A stretch of DNA of 10,124 bases from Kocuria sp. (GTDB lineage: Bacteria; Actinomycetota; Actinomycetes; Actinomycetales; Micrococcaceae), in NCBI GenBank assembly GCA_030453435.1, contig JAKDKI010000057.1, forward strand, positions 1 to 10,124, read 5' to 3'. The position numbers and the translations under genes were made by a program. The stretch's first letter is position 1. The number at the start of each line of letters is the position of its first letter. The notes under the pieces were generated by a model that was not told the origin of the DNA, made no database searches, and was given only the letters and a program-made list of their open reading frames with translations. Positions 1 through 5,802 of the stretch are shown here, piece by piece.

Positions 1-1057
1 ATCGAGGGTCCTTGAACCAGTAGGTCAAGCAACGAGCCATCACGGCGCCCCATCCGGTCGCGGGCAATCGGCCGAAGAGACCCACACCGGACACGGACTT
101 GGAACTGGACCGAGCGGCGTCGGCGGTGGCATCAGACAGTGCGCGGCGCAAGGCGGCGCGCCACACGACCACGAGCACAACCAGCGTGGCGAGGCCGATG
201 GCCAATCGCGCGAGCGCGGCGACCCACTGGCCCTCAGCGACGTCGGCGGGGATGGTCCACACCGCACCCAAGGGTGACCACGCGAGATATTCGGCCCAGG
301 TGGGCAGCTGCTCCCACACACGCTCGATGCCCTGTCCGATCATGGCGATCAGCGGACCCAGCAGCACGACAAGACCCAGCAGGACGATCGAGATAATTTC
401 CCCGGCCCGGCGCTGCTTGTTGAAGTTGGCGGACAGTGCCGTGACGGCTCGGGATCCGGTGAACGCGAGCAGCAGTCCCAGAAGTGCACACGGAATGGCA
501 AAGATCAGGGCGATCCCCGACGCACGCCACGAGGTAACCCACGCGATGGTGATCAGGATGGACGCCACACCCGGGATGCCGATCACGGCGCCCAGGATCT
601 GGCCGATCTGAATCCCGGCGATGCGCATGGGGAACAGTGCCAGTCGTGACGGGTCCAGGCTGGAATCTGCCTTGGAACTCACGACCGGAACGACCCACCA
701 GCCCAAGAGCAGAAGTGTGCCGAAGAAAACGGCGACCGTCCGGACGACCTCCAGGGACTCGTTGCCCACCATGAAGAGCCCGGTACCGAACGAGCCCACA
801 ATGAACAGCGTGTACAGGGCACCGAAGATAGTTCCCACGAGAATCCACGTGCTGCGAGTCAGCGTGTTGATCAGGAGGTGCCATTTCAGCGCCGCCATGC
901 GGAGGCCCTCGGTCAGCGCTCCTACGGGTCGAGCGTGAGTGGACGGCCCCGACGGCCCGGTGGGCCGCAATGATTCGGGGGCCACTTGGACCGTACTCTG
1001 CGACGACGGCTCCGCCCAGGGTGCGCCGGAGTTCTCGGTGGTCTCTGGTGAATTCAC
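1..1057 (-). CDS. ABC-2 type exporter permease, partial (C-terminus beyond the left edge)
   Basis: This is the membrane subunit of an ABC exporter, the likely partner of the ATPase just upstream. The minus-strand frame is open from a GTG at 1057 to position 1, giving 352 residues with no stop, so the C-terminus lies outside the window. The first 50 or so residues are Pro/Ser/Thr-rich and probably cytosolic and disordered. At least six hydrophobic segments follow, near residues 71-95, 105-127, 152-175, 180-200, 221-240 and 282-302. After the second comes the motif LDPSRLALFPM (about 134-144), which I recall from actinobacterial ABC-2 permeases. The GTG start overlaps the ATPase stop as GTGA (1057-1054), so the two are probably translationally coupled; no clear Shine-Dalgarno sequence is visible. 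The substrate cannot be told from sequence. The ABC permease assignment is firm, the exact start a little less so. Confidence 0.88.
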   Translation of the reverse strand, partial: MNSPETTENSGAPWAEPSSQSTVQVAPESLRPTGPSGPSTHARPVGALTEGLRMAALKWHLLINTLTRSTWILVGTIFGALYTLFIVGSFGTGLFMVGNESLEVVRTVAVFFGTLLLLGWWVVPVVSSKADSSLDPSRLALFPMRIAGIQIGQILGAVIGIPGVASILITIAWVTSWRASGIALIFAIPCALLGLLLAFTGSRAVTALSANFNKQRRAGEIISIVLLGLVVLLGPLIAMIGQGIERVWEQLPTWAEYLAWSPLGAVWTIPADVAEGQWVAALARLAIGLATLVVLVVVWRAALRRALSDATADAARSSSKSVSGVGLFGRLPATGWGAVMARCLTYWFKDPR

Positions 1058-1902
1058 TCGGGTCGAAGCCAAGACAAACCCTCCCCCGCGTCCGTGCGGC
1101 CGCCCACGAGATCGACGAAGCGATCCTCGAGGGACATGTCTCCGCGTACCTGGTCGACTGTGCCCTGCGCCAGCACGCGGCCGTTGTCCATGACCGCCAC
1201 GTGATCGCACATGCGCTGGACCAGGTCCATCACGTGACTCGAGACCACCACGGTGCCGCCGGCCTGCGTGTACTGATGTAGGATGGCGCGGATATTGGCG
1301 GCGGAGACCGGGTCCACCGATTCGAAGGGTTCGTCCAGCACGAGCAATGCCGGTGCGTGAATCATGGCCGCCGCGAGCGCGATCTTCTTGGTCATACCGG
1401 CCGAGTAGTCCTGGACCTGTTTGCCCGCAGCGTCCTGGAGGTCCATCGCCTGGATGAGGTCTTCGGTGCGATCCTTGACCAGTTCGCGGTCCATACCGCG
1501 CAGCAAGCCCGAGTAGGTCACCAGCTGTCGCCCGGTCAGCCGGTCGAACAGGTGAGTTCCGTCCGGCAGCACACCCATGCGCCGCTTCGCTGCCACGGAG
1601 TCCGCCCAGACGTCCACCGGCTGGTCCTGGCTGCCGCCACCGATCCACACCTTGCCTGCGGTGGGCCGCAAGAGCCCCGTTGCCATGGACAATGTGGTGG
1701 TCTTGCCCGCACCGTTGCGTCCCACCAACCCGTAGAAAGAGCCGCGAGGAATGTGGAGGTTGACCCGATCCGCGGCCGGTCGTGTCCCGGGGCCGGGGTG
1801 GCCGTACACCTTGGTCAGGTCCTGGATCATGAGCGCTGGGTGGGAAGTCGGTGATTGCGGAGGTCGCTCCGCGGGCCTGGAACTGTGCGCGTGGATGCTC
1901 AT
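1054..1902 (-). CDS. ABC transporter ATP-binding protein
   Basis: This is the cytosolic nucleotide-binding subunit that powers the adjoining permease; 282 residues. Visible motifs are Walker A GRNGAGKT (61-68), the region VLPDGTHLF (111-119) where the Q-loop should be, with Asp113 at the usual Gln position, a variant signature YSAGM (166-170) in place of LSGGQ, Walker B LLVLDEP (186-192) and the H-loop His223 in VVVSSHVMD. Together these place it in the COG1131-type exporter ATPases, where YSxGM signatures are common. The first 24 residues (His/Ser/Pro-rich) precede the conserved MIQDLTKVYG core, so a start at Met25 is possible. I keep the ATG at 1902 because a TAGGCT box ends exactly 6 nt before it, fitting a leaderless mRNA. 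The 3' end overlaps the permease start by 4 nt. Drug, peptide or lipid export are all possible. Confidence 0.95.
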   Translation of the reverse strand: MSIHAHSSRPAERPPQSPTSHPALMIQDLTKVYGHPGPGTRPAADRVNLHIPRGSFYGLVGRNGAGKTTTLSMATGLLRPTAGKVWIGGGSQDQPVDVWADSVAAKRRMGVLPDGTHLFDRLTGRQLVTYSGLLRGMDRELVKDRTEDLIQAMDLQDAAGKQVQDYSAGMTKKIALAAAMIHAPALLVLDEPFESVDPVSAANIRAILHQYTQAGGTVVVSSHVMDLVQRMCDHVAVMDNGRVLAQGTVDQVRGDMSLEDRFVDLVGGRTDAGEGLSWLRPE

Positions 1903-1908
1903 GTCCTC

Positions 1909-1914
1909 AGCCTA
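1909..1914 (-). promoter_or_regulatory. Candidate -10 box of a leaderless promoter for the ABC operon
   Basis: On the minus strand TAGGCT matches the actinobacterial -10 pattern TANNNT. It is followed by exactly 6 nt (GAGGAC) and then the ATG at 1902, so transcription would begin at or near the A of the start codon. A GAGG motif lies only 2-3 nt before the ATG, too close to act as a normal Shine-Dalgarno. No good -35 hexamer is seen. The identical TAGGCT-N6-start layout precedes nucS. Confidence 0.45.
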
Positions 1915-1924
1915 TGAACTGCAC

Positions 1925-1935
1925 GTGTGACACAC
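1925..1935. promoter_or_regulatory. Candidate operator: 11-bp palindrome GTGTGACACAC
   Basis: A perfect inverted repeat (GTGTG-A-CACAC) sits 10 bp upstream of the candidate -10 box of the ABC operon, in the -10/-35 spacer where a repressor would block the promoter. A second GTGTGA lies at 1947-1952, 22 bp away and hence on about the same DNA face, and is itself followed by TTTCAC. A TCACAC occurs at 1993-1998. Such an arrangement would suit a GntR- or CRP-type dimer, but no regulator gene is in view, so the function is inferred. Confidence 0.3.
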
Positions 1936-2010
1936 ATCCCCCGCCGGTGTGATTTCACGGCGTGCCATGTCATCCCCTGGCCTGATTGAGCGTCACACAC
2001 AAGAAGTAGA

Positions 2011-2044
2011 GAGCGGGGCCGGTACCGAAGTACAGGCCCCGCTC
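2011..2044 (-). terminator. Strong intrinsic terminator with a UUCG tetraloop, after the YbbN-like gene
   Basis: The arms GAGCGGGGCC (2011-2020) and GGCCCCGCTC (2035-2044) pair perfectly over 10 bp. Inside, after one G/A mismatch, GTAC (2022-2025) pairs with GTAC (2030-2033) around a 4-nt loop. Read on the minus strand the loop is C(UUCG)G, the exceptionally stable tetraloop. The hairpin is followed on the minus strand by the pyrimidine-rich TCTACTTCTT. It begins 43 nt after the stop codon of the YbbN-like gene at 2088, so it should end that transcript before the ABC operon promoter. Confidence 0.8.
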
Positions 2045-2087
2045 TGGTCAACACCCCCGGTTGACGGTCAGGCTGTTCAGGCGGAAT

Positions 2088-3068
2088 TTAGAACAACGCT
2101 CGCATCAGCTGACCGCGCGCAGCCGTGACCCGCGGATCCTCCGAACCGACCACGTCAAAGAGTTCCACCAGGCGCTCGCGCACGGTGTCCTTGTCGTCTC
2201 CGAAAGTGGTCCGCACCAGCTGAAGCAGGCGCCGGAACGCGTCCTCCACGTGGCCACCGGAGACGTCCAGATCCGCCACGTCGAGTGCCGCCTGAATGTT
2301 CTGCGGATCGTCCGCGGCCGCCTGGCGCACGGCGTTCGCATCCATTGCGTTGACGCGCTGGAGCAGGCGCACCTGGGTGAGAGCAAGCTTCGCGTCCTTG
2401 TCTCCCGGGTTTTCCGCGAGCGCCTTGTTGTAGCTGGCCTCAGCGCCGTCCAAGTCACCGGCCTCGAGTTTCTCGAGTGCCTCCTGGTGCAGCGGGGGCA
2501 GTTCCTTGGGCGCCGCCGGCGCGGTGGGTTCGGCCGTGCCGGTCACCCCGTTCTGGGCCGCCAGGGTGAGCAACTCGTCCAGGAGCTGACGCATCTGCTC
2601 CGCCGGTACGGTCGAGTTCACCAACGGAACGGCCTGTCCACCGAGCATGGCCACCACCGTGGGCACACTCTGGGCCTGGAACACCTGTGCGATCTGCTGT
2701 TCCTTGGAAGCGTCCACGGTGCCCAGCAGGAGACGTCCCTGGTAGCTATCGACCAGCCCGGCCAGTGTCTCGACAAAGGCCTCGGAGTCCGGGCTCTGCG
2801 GCGCGTACAACGCCACGACCACGGGCACGGTGGCCGATTGCTCGGCGTATTTCTGGAAGTCCTGCGCGGTGATGCTCACGCGGTAGCTTGCATTGCCGCC
2901 ATCCGCCGTCGACGACGCTGCCCCGCTACCTGCCGCTCCCCCGGATTGCATCGCGCCGAGATCCACGGCACCACGCACGGACGCCGGCACGGCCTGTGCC
3001 TGCGCATCGGGCTGACCCTGTTGTGCCTGCGGTCGCTGCTGGCCTGATTGCTGAGGGAATTCAGTCAT
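2088..3068 (-). CDS. YbbN/CnoX-like protein: cysteine-free thioredoxin domain plus TPR region
   Basis: A cytosolic 326-residue protein resembling the YbbN/CnoX co-chaperone family, in which a thioredoxin-fold domain joined to tetratricopeptide repeats holds clients and hands them to chaperones. Residues 1-60 are a Gln/Ala/Gly/Ser-rich, probably disordered tail. The thioredoxin fold covers about 63-170 and keeps the cis-proline loop SVPTV (134-138), but the CXXC site is replaced by QSPD (91-94) and no cysteine occurs in the whole protein, so it cannot act as a dithiol oxidoreductase. TPR-like helices follow at about 190-290 (LEKLEAGDLDGAEASYNKAL is one repeat core). The ATG at 3068 has a good Shine-Dalgarno (AAGGAGA, 3075-3081, 6-nt spacing). 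A strong terminator follows. Client binding is inferred from the family, not visible in the sequence. Confidence 0.9.
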   Translation of the reverse strand: MTEFPQQSGQQRPQAQQGQPDAQAQAVPASVRGAVDLGAMQSGGAAGSGAASSTADGGNASYRVSITAQDFQKYAEQSATVPVVVALYAPQSPDSEAFVETLAGLVDSYQGRLLLGTVDASKEQQIAQVFQAQSVPTVVAMLGGQAVPLVNSTVPAEQMRQLLDELLTLAAQNGVTGTAEPTAPAAPKELPPLHQEALEKLEAGDLDGAEASYNKALAENPGDKDAKLALTQVRLLQRVNAMDANAVRQAAADDPQNIQAALDVADLDVSGGHVEDAFRRLLQLVRTTFGDDKDTVRERLVELFDVVGSEDPRVTAARGQLMRALF

Positions 3069-3074
3069 ACTCGG

Positions 3075-3081
3075 TCTCCTT
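3075..3081 (-). promoter_or_regulatory. Ribosome binding site of the YbbN-like gene
   Basis: On the minus strand AAGGAGA lies 6 nt before the ATG at 3068. It is a near-consensus Shine-Dalgarno and fixes the start of this gene. It contrasts with the lack of such a site before the divergent transporter start at 3219. Confidence 0.8.
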
Positions 3082-3160
3082 CGTAGCCTCGTCCTCGCAC
3101 GCCCGGACTCAACACCAAGAAGGGGTCGATGACCGGCCGCGTCGATCCTGCACTACAGCC

Positions 3161-3166
3161 ATTATC
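3161..3166 (-). promoter_or_regulatory. Possible -10 box for the YbbN-like gene
   Basis: The minus strand carries GATAAT, one base from TATAAT and unusual in this GC-rich context. A TTGGGG lies 19 bp upstream as a poor -35. It would give a leader of roughly 85 nt ending at the ATG at 3068. It lies inside the alternative 5' extension of the AI-2E gene, which argues that this stretch is regulatory rather than coding. Confidence 0.35.
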
Positions 3167-3206
3167 GTCACGCGCGCCGCAAGTGCCCCAATGCGCGCGT
3201 GCGTTG

Positions 3207-3212
3207 TACGCT
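3207..3212 (+). promoter_or_regulatory. Candidate -10 box of a leaderless promoter for the AI-2E gene
   Basis: TACGCT matches TANNNT and is followed by 6 nt (TCCGGC) and then GTG at 3219, the same geometry as before nucS (4592-4606) and the ABC ATPase (1902-1914). The transcript would begin at the GTG. No recognisable -35 is present. Confidence 0.45.
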
Positions 3213-3218
3213 TCCGGC

Positions 3219-4409
3219 GTGACCACCTCACCCTTGCCGCCGGCAAAGTCTGCCCAAAGATTCCGTCCGTCGCGCCATCGTTTCGATGTGCCACCAGAGC
3301 CGGGGACCATTCCCGGTTCCACACCGGCGCCGCGCCGTGCCCCGTGGGACAAGGGTCTTTTCGCCGGTGGTCACCCGGTGCAGACCGGCTTCTTCCTGAC
3401 CCTGGGCGTGGGTATTGCCTTGCTGGGGTTCTACGTGCTGACCAACGTGGGCAGTTTGGCGGGTTGGGTGGTTACCGCTGCGTTCATTGCGTTGGGCCTG
3501 GATCCCATTGTGCGCTGGCTCGAGTCCCGCGGGTTGCCACGGCCCGTAGCTGTTACCGCGGTGATCATTGCTTTGGCCATGGCCATCACCGCCTTCATCG
3601 TGCTGGCAGTTCCTCGCATGGTGCACCAGGCGCAACAGTTCATGGGCACCATTCCGGAGCTGGTCAATCAGTTCATGGGTTCCTCGTTCTTCGAGGCCCT
3701 GGACGAGCGGTTCAAGATTGCCGCGACCTTTGAACAAACCGTTGGATCTTTGCAGACGCAGTTGTCCACCAACCAGGATCTGCTGGGTGGCATGTTCGGT
3801 TCGGTCGTGAGCGTGGGTGGTGTGGTCATCAACGCGGTCACGGGCACGATCATCGTGATGGCCCTGACCCTGTACTTCCTGTTTTCGCTGCCCATGGCCA
3901 AGGCGTGGGGATACCGTCTGGCCCCGGCCAGCCGCCGCGCACGCGTCCAGAAGTTGGGCGACCAGATGATCAACGGCGTGGGTAACTACGTGGTCGGTCA
4001 GGCGTGCGTGGCCCTGATCAACGCCTCCGTGGCCTTTGTCCTGATGACCATCACCGGCGTCCCCTATGCCACCTTGCTCGTGCTCTTCGTGGCCGTACTC
4101 GCTTTCATCCCCCTGGTCGGCGGCGTTCTTGCCGGGATCTTGATGACACTGTTCGCCATTCTGGGCGGCTGGGACACCGTGCTCCCCTTTGCCCTGTGCT
4201 ACTTCGCGTACCTCCAGATCGAGGCGTATTTCGTCTCGCCCCGCATCATGAAGCGCGCTGTGGCCGTCCCCGGCGCAGTGGCCGTCATTGCCGTGGCCGC
4301 CGGTGGCGCCCTGTGGGGAATCCTCGGTGCTGTGATCGCGATTCCCACTGCCGCGGCCGGTCTGCTCTTGGTTCGCGAGGTCTTCGTCCCCCGCCAGGAC
4401 GCTCGCTAG
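3219..4409 (+). CDS. AI-2E family transporter (multi-pass membrane protein)
   Basis: A polytopic inner-membrane protein of the AI-2E (PerM/UPF0118) family, whose members have been linked to autoinducer-2, sodium/proton or other solute efflux; the substrate here is unknown. From the GTG at 3219 it has 396 residues. A Pro/Arg-rich cytosolic tail (1-50) precedes hydrophobic segments near 55-75, 78-95, 110-132, 193-224, 259-279, 283-312, 320-338 and 350-385. The family core GVPYATLLVLFVAVLAFIP (280-298) and the motif PRIMKRAV (341-348) support the call. Start choice: an upstream in-frame ATG at 3129, preceded by AAGGGG, would add 30 residues. That stretch uses TTA, CTA and TCA codons foreign to this GC-rich gene, so it is probably promoter DNA. 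GTG 3219 also has a TANNNT box 6 nt upstream. No terminator is apparent after the stop. Confidence 0.9.
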   Translation: MTTSPLPPAKSAQRFRPSRHRFDVPPEPGTIPGSTPAPRRAPWDKGLFAGGHPVQTGFFLTLGVGIALLGFYVLTNVGSLAGWVVTAAFIALGLDPIVRWLESRGLPRPVAVTAVIIALAMAITAFIVLAVPRMVHQAQQFMGTIPELVNQFMGSSFFEALDERFKIAATFEQTVGSLQTQLSTNQDLLGGMFGSVVSVGGVVINAVTGTIIVMALTLYFLFSLPMAKAWGYRLAPASRRARVQKLGDQMINGVGNYVVGQACVALINASVAFVLMTITGVPYATLLVLFVAVLAFIPLVGGVLAGILMTLFAILGGWDTVLPFALCYFAYLQIEAYFVSPRIMKRAVAVPGAVAVIAVAAGGALWGILGAVIAIPTAAAGLLLVREVFVPRQDAR

Positions 4410-4544
4410 TGCTCCCCCGACGACGACGCCGCTCGGCCTGGTTCCGCCGGCAGCCCACCGCATTGCTCACTAGCTCGAACCGCCGTCTCGTCTCGTTCCT
4501 CGATCCGGCCAGCCATGCACAGTGCTGAAACCCGCCGAGCGAGA

Positions 4545-4579
4545 GAGCGGCGTCGTATGCTCCCGGGTGAGCGGCGTCG
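4545..4579 (+). repeat. 11-bp direct repeat upstream of nucS
   Basis: GAGCGGCGTCG occurs perfectly at 4545-4555 and 4569-4579, 24 bp apart start to start. The second copy covers the -35 region of the candidate nucS promoter. It could be a tandem regulator site, but short GC-rich repeats also arise by chance. The rest of the 4410-4603 spacer shows no clear terminator or gene. Confidence 0.4.
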
Positions 4580-4591
4580 CCATCGGAGCGA

Positions 4592-4597
4592 TAGGCT
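4592..4597 (+). promoter_or_regulatory. Candidate -10 box of a leaderless promoter for nucS
   Basis: TAGGCT is followed by 6 nt (TGCCCG) and the GTG start at 4604. There is no Shine-Dalgarno before that GTG, and the family alignment begins right at it (RLVIADC...), so a leaderless mRNA is the simplest reading. The -35 region is weak (TGAGCG at 4568-4573, 18-bp spacer). Confidence 0.5.
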
Positions 4598-4603
4598 TGC
4601 CCG

Positions 4604-5299
4604 GTGCGATTGGTAATAGCTGACTGTTCCGTGCGGTACGAAGGCCGCCTCAATGCTCTTCTGCCCCTTGCCCGGCGCCTCCTCATGCTGAAGGCGGACG
4701 GGTCCGTGCTGGTGCATTCCGACGGCGGTTCCTACAAACCGCTGAACTGGATGAGCCCGCCCGCCAAACTGCACGTGGGTGAGCCGACCCCCGAGCAGAT
4801 CGCGGAGGGTGTCCGAGAATCATGGATCGTGCAAGCGGCGAAGTCCGATGACCGGCTGCTGATCGACGTCTACGAGATCCACGAGGACATCGGTCACGAC
4901 CTGGGAGTGGATCCCGGACTGATCAAGGACGGCGTGGAAGCGGATCTACAGCGATTGCTTGCCGAACAAATCACGCTGCTCGGAGAAGATTTCTCTTTGG
5001 TGCGCCGCGAGTACCCCACGGCCATCGGTCCGGTGGACATCCTGGCTCGTGACGGTTCCGGGGCCAGCGTGGCAGTGGAGCTCAAACGCCGCGGTGACAT
5101 CGACGGTGTCGAACAACTCACCCGCTATCTCGAACTGCTCAACCGCGATCCTCTGCTGCGGCCTGTGCGCGGTGTCTTCGCAGCTCAACAGATCAAACCA
5201 CAAGCCCGCACTCTGGCCCACGACCGCGGTATTGAATGTGTGACCTTGGACTACGAGGAGATGCGCGGCAACGTGGACACTCAATCGCGGCTCTTCTAG
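4604..5299 (+). CDS. nucS: NucS/EndoMS mismatch-specific endonuclease
   Basis: NucS (EndoMS) cuts both strands at mismatched bases and provides the non-canonical mismatch repair of Actinobacteria, which generally lack MutS/MutL; it acts on DNA behind the replication clamp. The 231-residue protein closely resembles mycobacterial NucS as I remember it: N-terminal [15 protein letters not shown], the block [10 protein letters not shown] (44-53), then the RecB-like nuclease domain with [14 protein letters not shown] (103-116), catalytic Asp145 in GPVDIL, Glu159 and Lys161 in AVELKRR, and [12 protein letters not shown] (171-182). The C-terminus QSRLF matches the beta-clamp-binding tail of the family. 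Full length, all expected catalytic residues present. It starts at GTG 4604, apparently leaderless, and is alone between the AI-2E and cold shock genes. TACCCGAGGGTA (5310-5321) after the stop is too small to call a terminator. Confidence 0.97.
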   Translation: MRLVIADCSVRYEGRLNALLPLARRLLMLKADGSVLVHSDGGSYKPLNWMSPPAKLHVGEPTPEQIAEGVRESWIVQAAKSDDRLLIDVYEIHEDIGHDLGVDPGLIKDGVEADLQRLLAEQITLLGEDFSLVRREYPTAIGPVDILARDGSGASVAVELKRRGDIDGVEQLTRYLELLNRDPLLRPVRGVFAAQQIKPQARTLAHDRGIECVTLDYEEMRGNVDTQSRLF

Positions 5300-5375
5300 G
5301 GGCGATAGGTACCCGAGGGTAGGCAAACAAACCGTGAATGACAGGCGACATTTGTCATCAGCAGACTGATAGCTG

Positions 5376-5404
5376 TTGACCTTGGTCTCCGGGTGTGTGA
5401 AGCT
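5376..5404 (+). promoter_or_regulatory. Probable promoter of the cold shock gene
   Basis: TTGACC (5376-5381) is a good -35. A 17-bp spacer leads to GAAGCT (5399-5404), a partial -10. Transcription would start near 5411, leaving a leader of about 170 nt. An inverted repeat ATGACA-N9-TGTCAT (5338-5358) lies just upstream and could bind a regulator. Confidence 0.5.
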
Positions 5405-5410
5405 AGTACC

Positions 5411-5581
5411 GTTCTTCGCTTCATGTTTTACATGCTCGCAGGAATGGTAGCGAGCGTGAAGTTCTGACTGGCGCTGTGGCGCAACATCTAGTGAGCCGCA
5501 TCCACAGCCTTCTCGCGGTACCTGTTCAGGTGTACAAAAACAAGTACACGCATTTATTTACTCCAGAAGGAGCGCCCCATT
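5411..5581 (+). promoter_or_regulatory. Long structured 5' leader of the cold shock mRNA
   Basis: The leader can fold several hairpins. CTTCA (5419-5423) with TGAAG (5457-5461) encloses GCTCGC (5434-5439)/GCGAGC (5450-5455). GCGC-TGTG-GCGC lies at 5471-5482. ACCTG-TT-CAGGT (5520-5531) overlaps and so competes with GTGTAC-N8-GTACAC (5530-5549), which has an A-rich loop. Finally CTCC-AGAA-GGAG (5561-5572) contains the Shine-Dalgarno AGAAGGAG (5565-5572), 9 nt before the ATG. E. coli cspA has a comparably long, temperature-responsive leader; that this one works alike is inference. No E. coli-type cold box was found. Confidence 0.5.
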
Positions 5582-5785
5582 ATGGCTCAGGGCACCGTTA
5601 AGTGGTTCAACGCAGAGAAGGGCTTCGGCTTCATTACCCCGGACGACGCTGAGGGTGACGTTTTCGTTCACTACAGCGAAATCCAGACCGGTGGATTCCG
5701 CACTCTCGAAGAGAACCAGCGCGTCGAGTTCGAAATCGGTCAGGGCCAGAAGGGCCCCCAGGCTACCGGCGTGACTGTCATCTGA
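5582..5785 (+). CDS. CspA-family cold shock protein
   Basis: A 67-residue single-domain nucleic-acid-binding protein (OB fold) that coats single-stranded RNA and DNA in the cytoplasm, melting RNA secondary structure and aiding translation after a temperature drop or in fast growth. It shows the family signature throughout: [15 protein letters not shown] with RNP1 KGFGFI (13-18), RNP2 VFVHY (27-31), and the binding-face aromatics Trp8, Phe15, Phe17, Phe28, His30 and Phe39. Length and ending ([10 protein letters not shown]) are typical of actinobacterial CspA. It has the clearest Shine-Dalgarno of the plus-strand genes, its own long leader and a strong terminator, so it is a monocistronic, probably highly expressed gene. 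Whether it is cold-induced or constitutive cannot be told; actinobacteria usually carry several paralogues. Confidence 0.97.
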   Translation: MAQGTVKWFNAEKGFGFITPDDAEGDVFVHYSEIQTGGFRTLEENQRVEFEIGQGQKGPQATGVTVI

Positions 5786-5802
5786 TAGTTTCACCCCGAA
5801 CG

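Noticed and set aside
99..611. 170-codon plus-strand frame opposite the permease
   Set aside because: Antisense shadow, Ser/Thr/Ala/Arg-rich, without a start signal or recognised family.
234..884. 216-codon minus-strand frame within the permease
   Set aside because: A different frame of the same strand carries the ABC permease with six hydrophobic segments; this one is Arg/His/Pro-rich with no domain.
1947..1958. GTGTGATTTCAC as a CRP-type site
   Set aside because: The half-sites resemble TGTGA/TCACA but are only about 2 bp apart instead of 6, so it is not a canonical CRP site; kept only as part of the possible operator cluster.
2061..3047. 328-codon plus-strand frame opposite the YbbN-like gene
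   Set aside because: Low-complexity Arg/His/Leu content, no ribosome binding site and no recognisable domain; it crosses the terminator side of a well supported minus-strand gene.
3228..4463. 411-codon minus-strand frame opposite the AI-2E gene
   Set aside because: Composition dominated by His, Gly, Gln and Asp, as expected for the complement of a hydrophobic membrane gene; no motifs.
4531..4552. Imperfect hairpin (CGCCG...CGGCG) as an AI-2E terminator
   Set aside because: Five pairs around a 10-nt loop, more than 100 nt after the stop and without a U-tract; not convincing.
5310..5321. TACCCGAGGGTA as a nucS terminator
   Set aside because: Only 4-5 bp of stem and no T-run follows.
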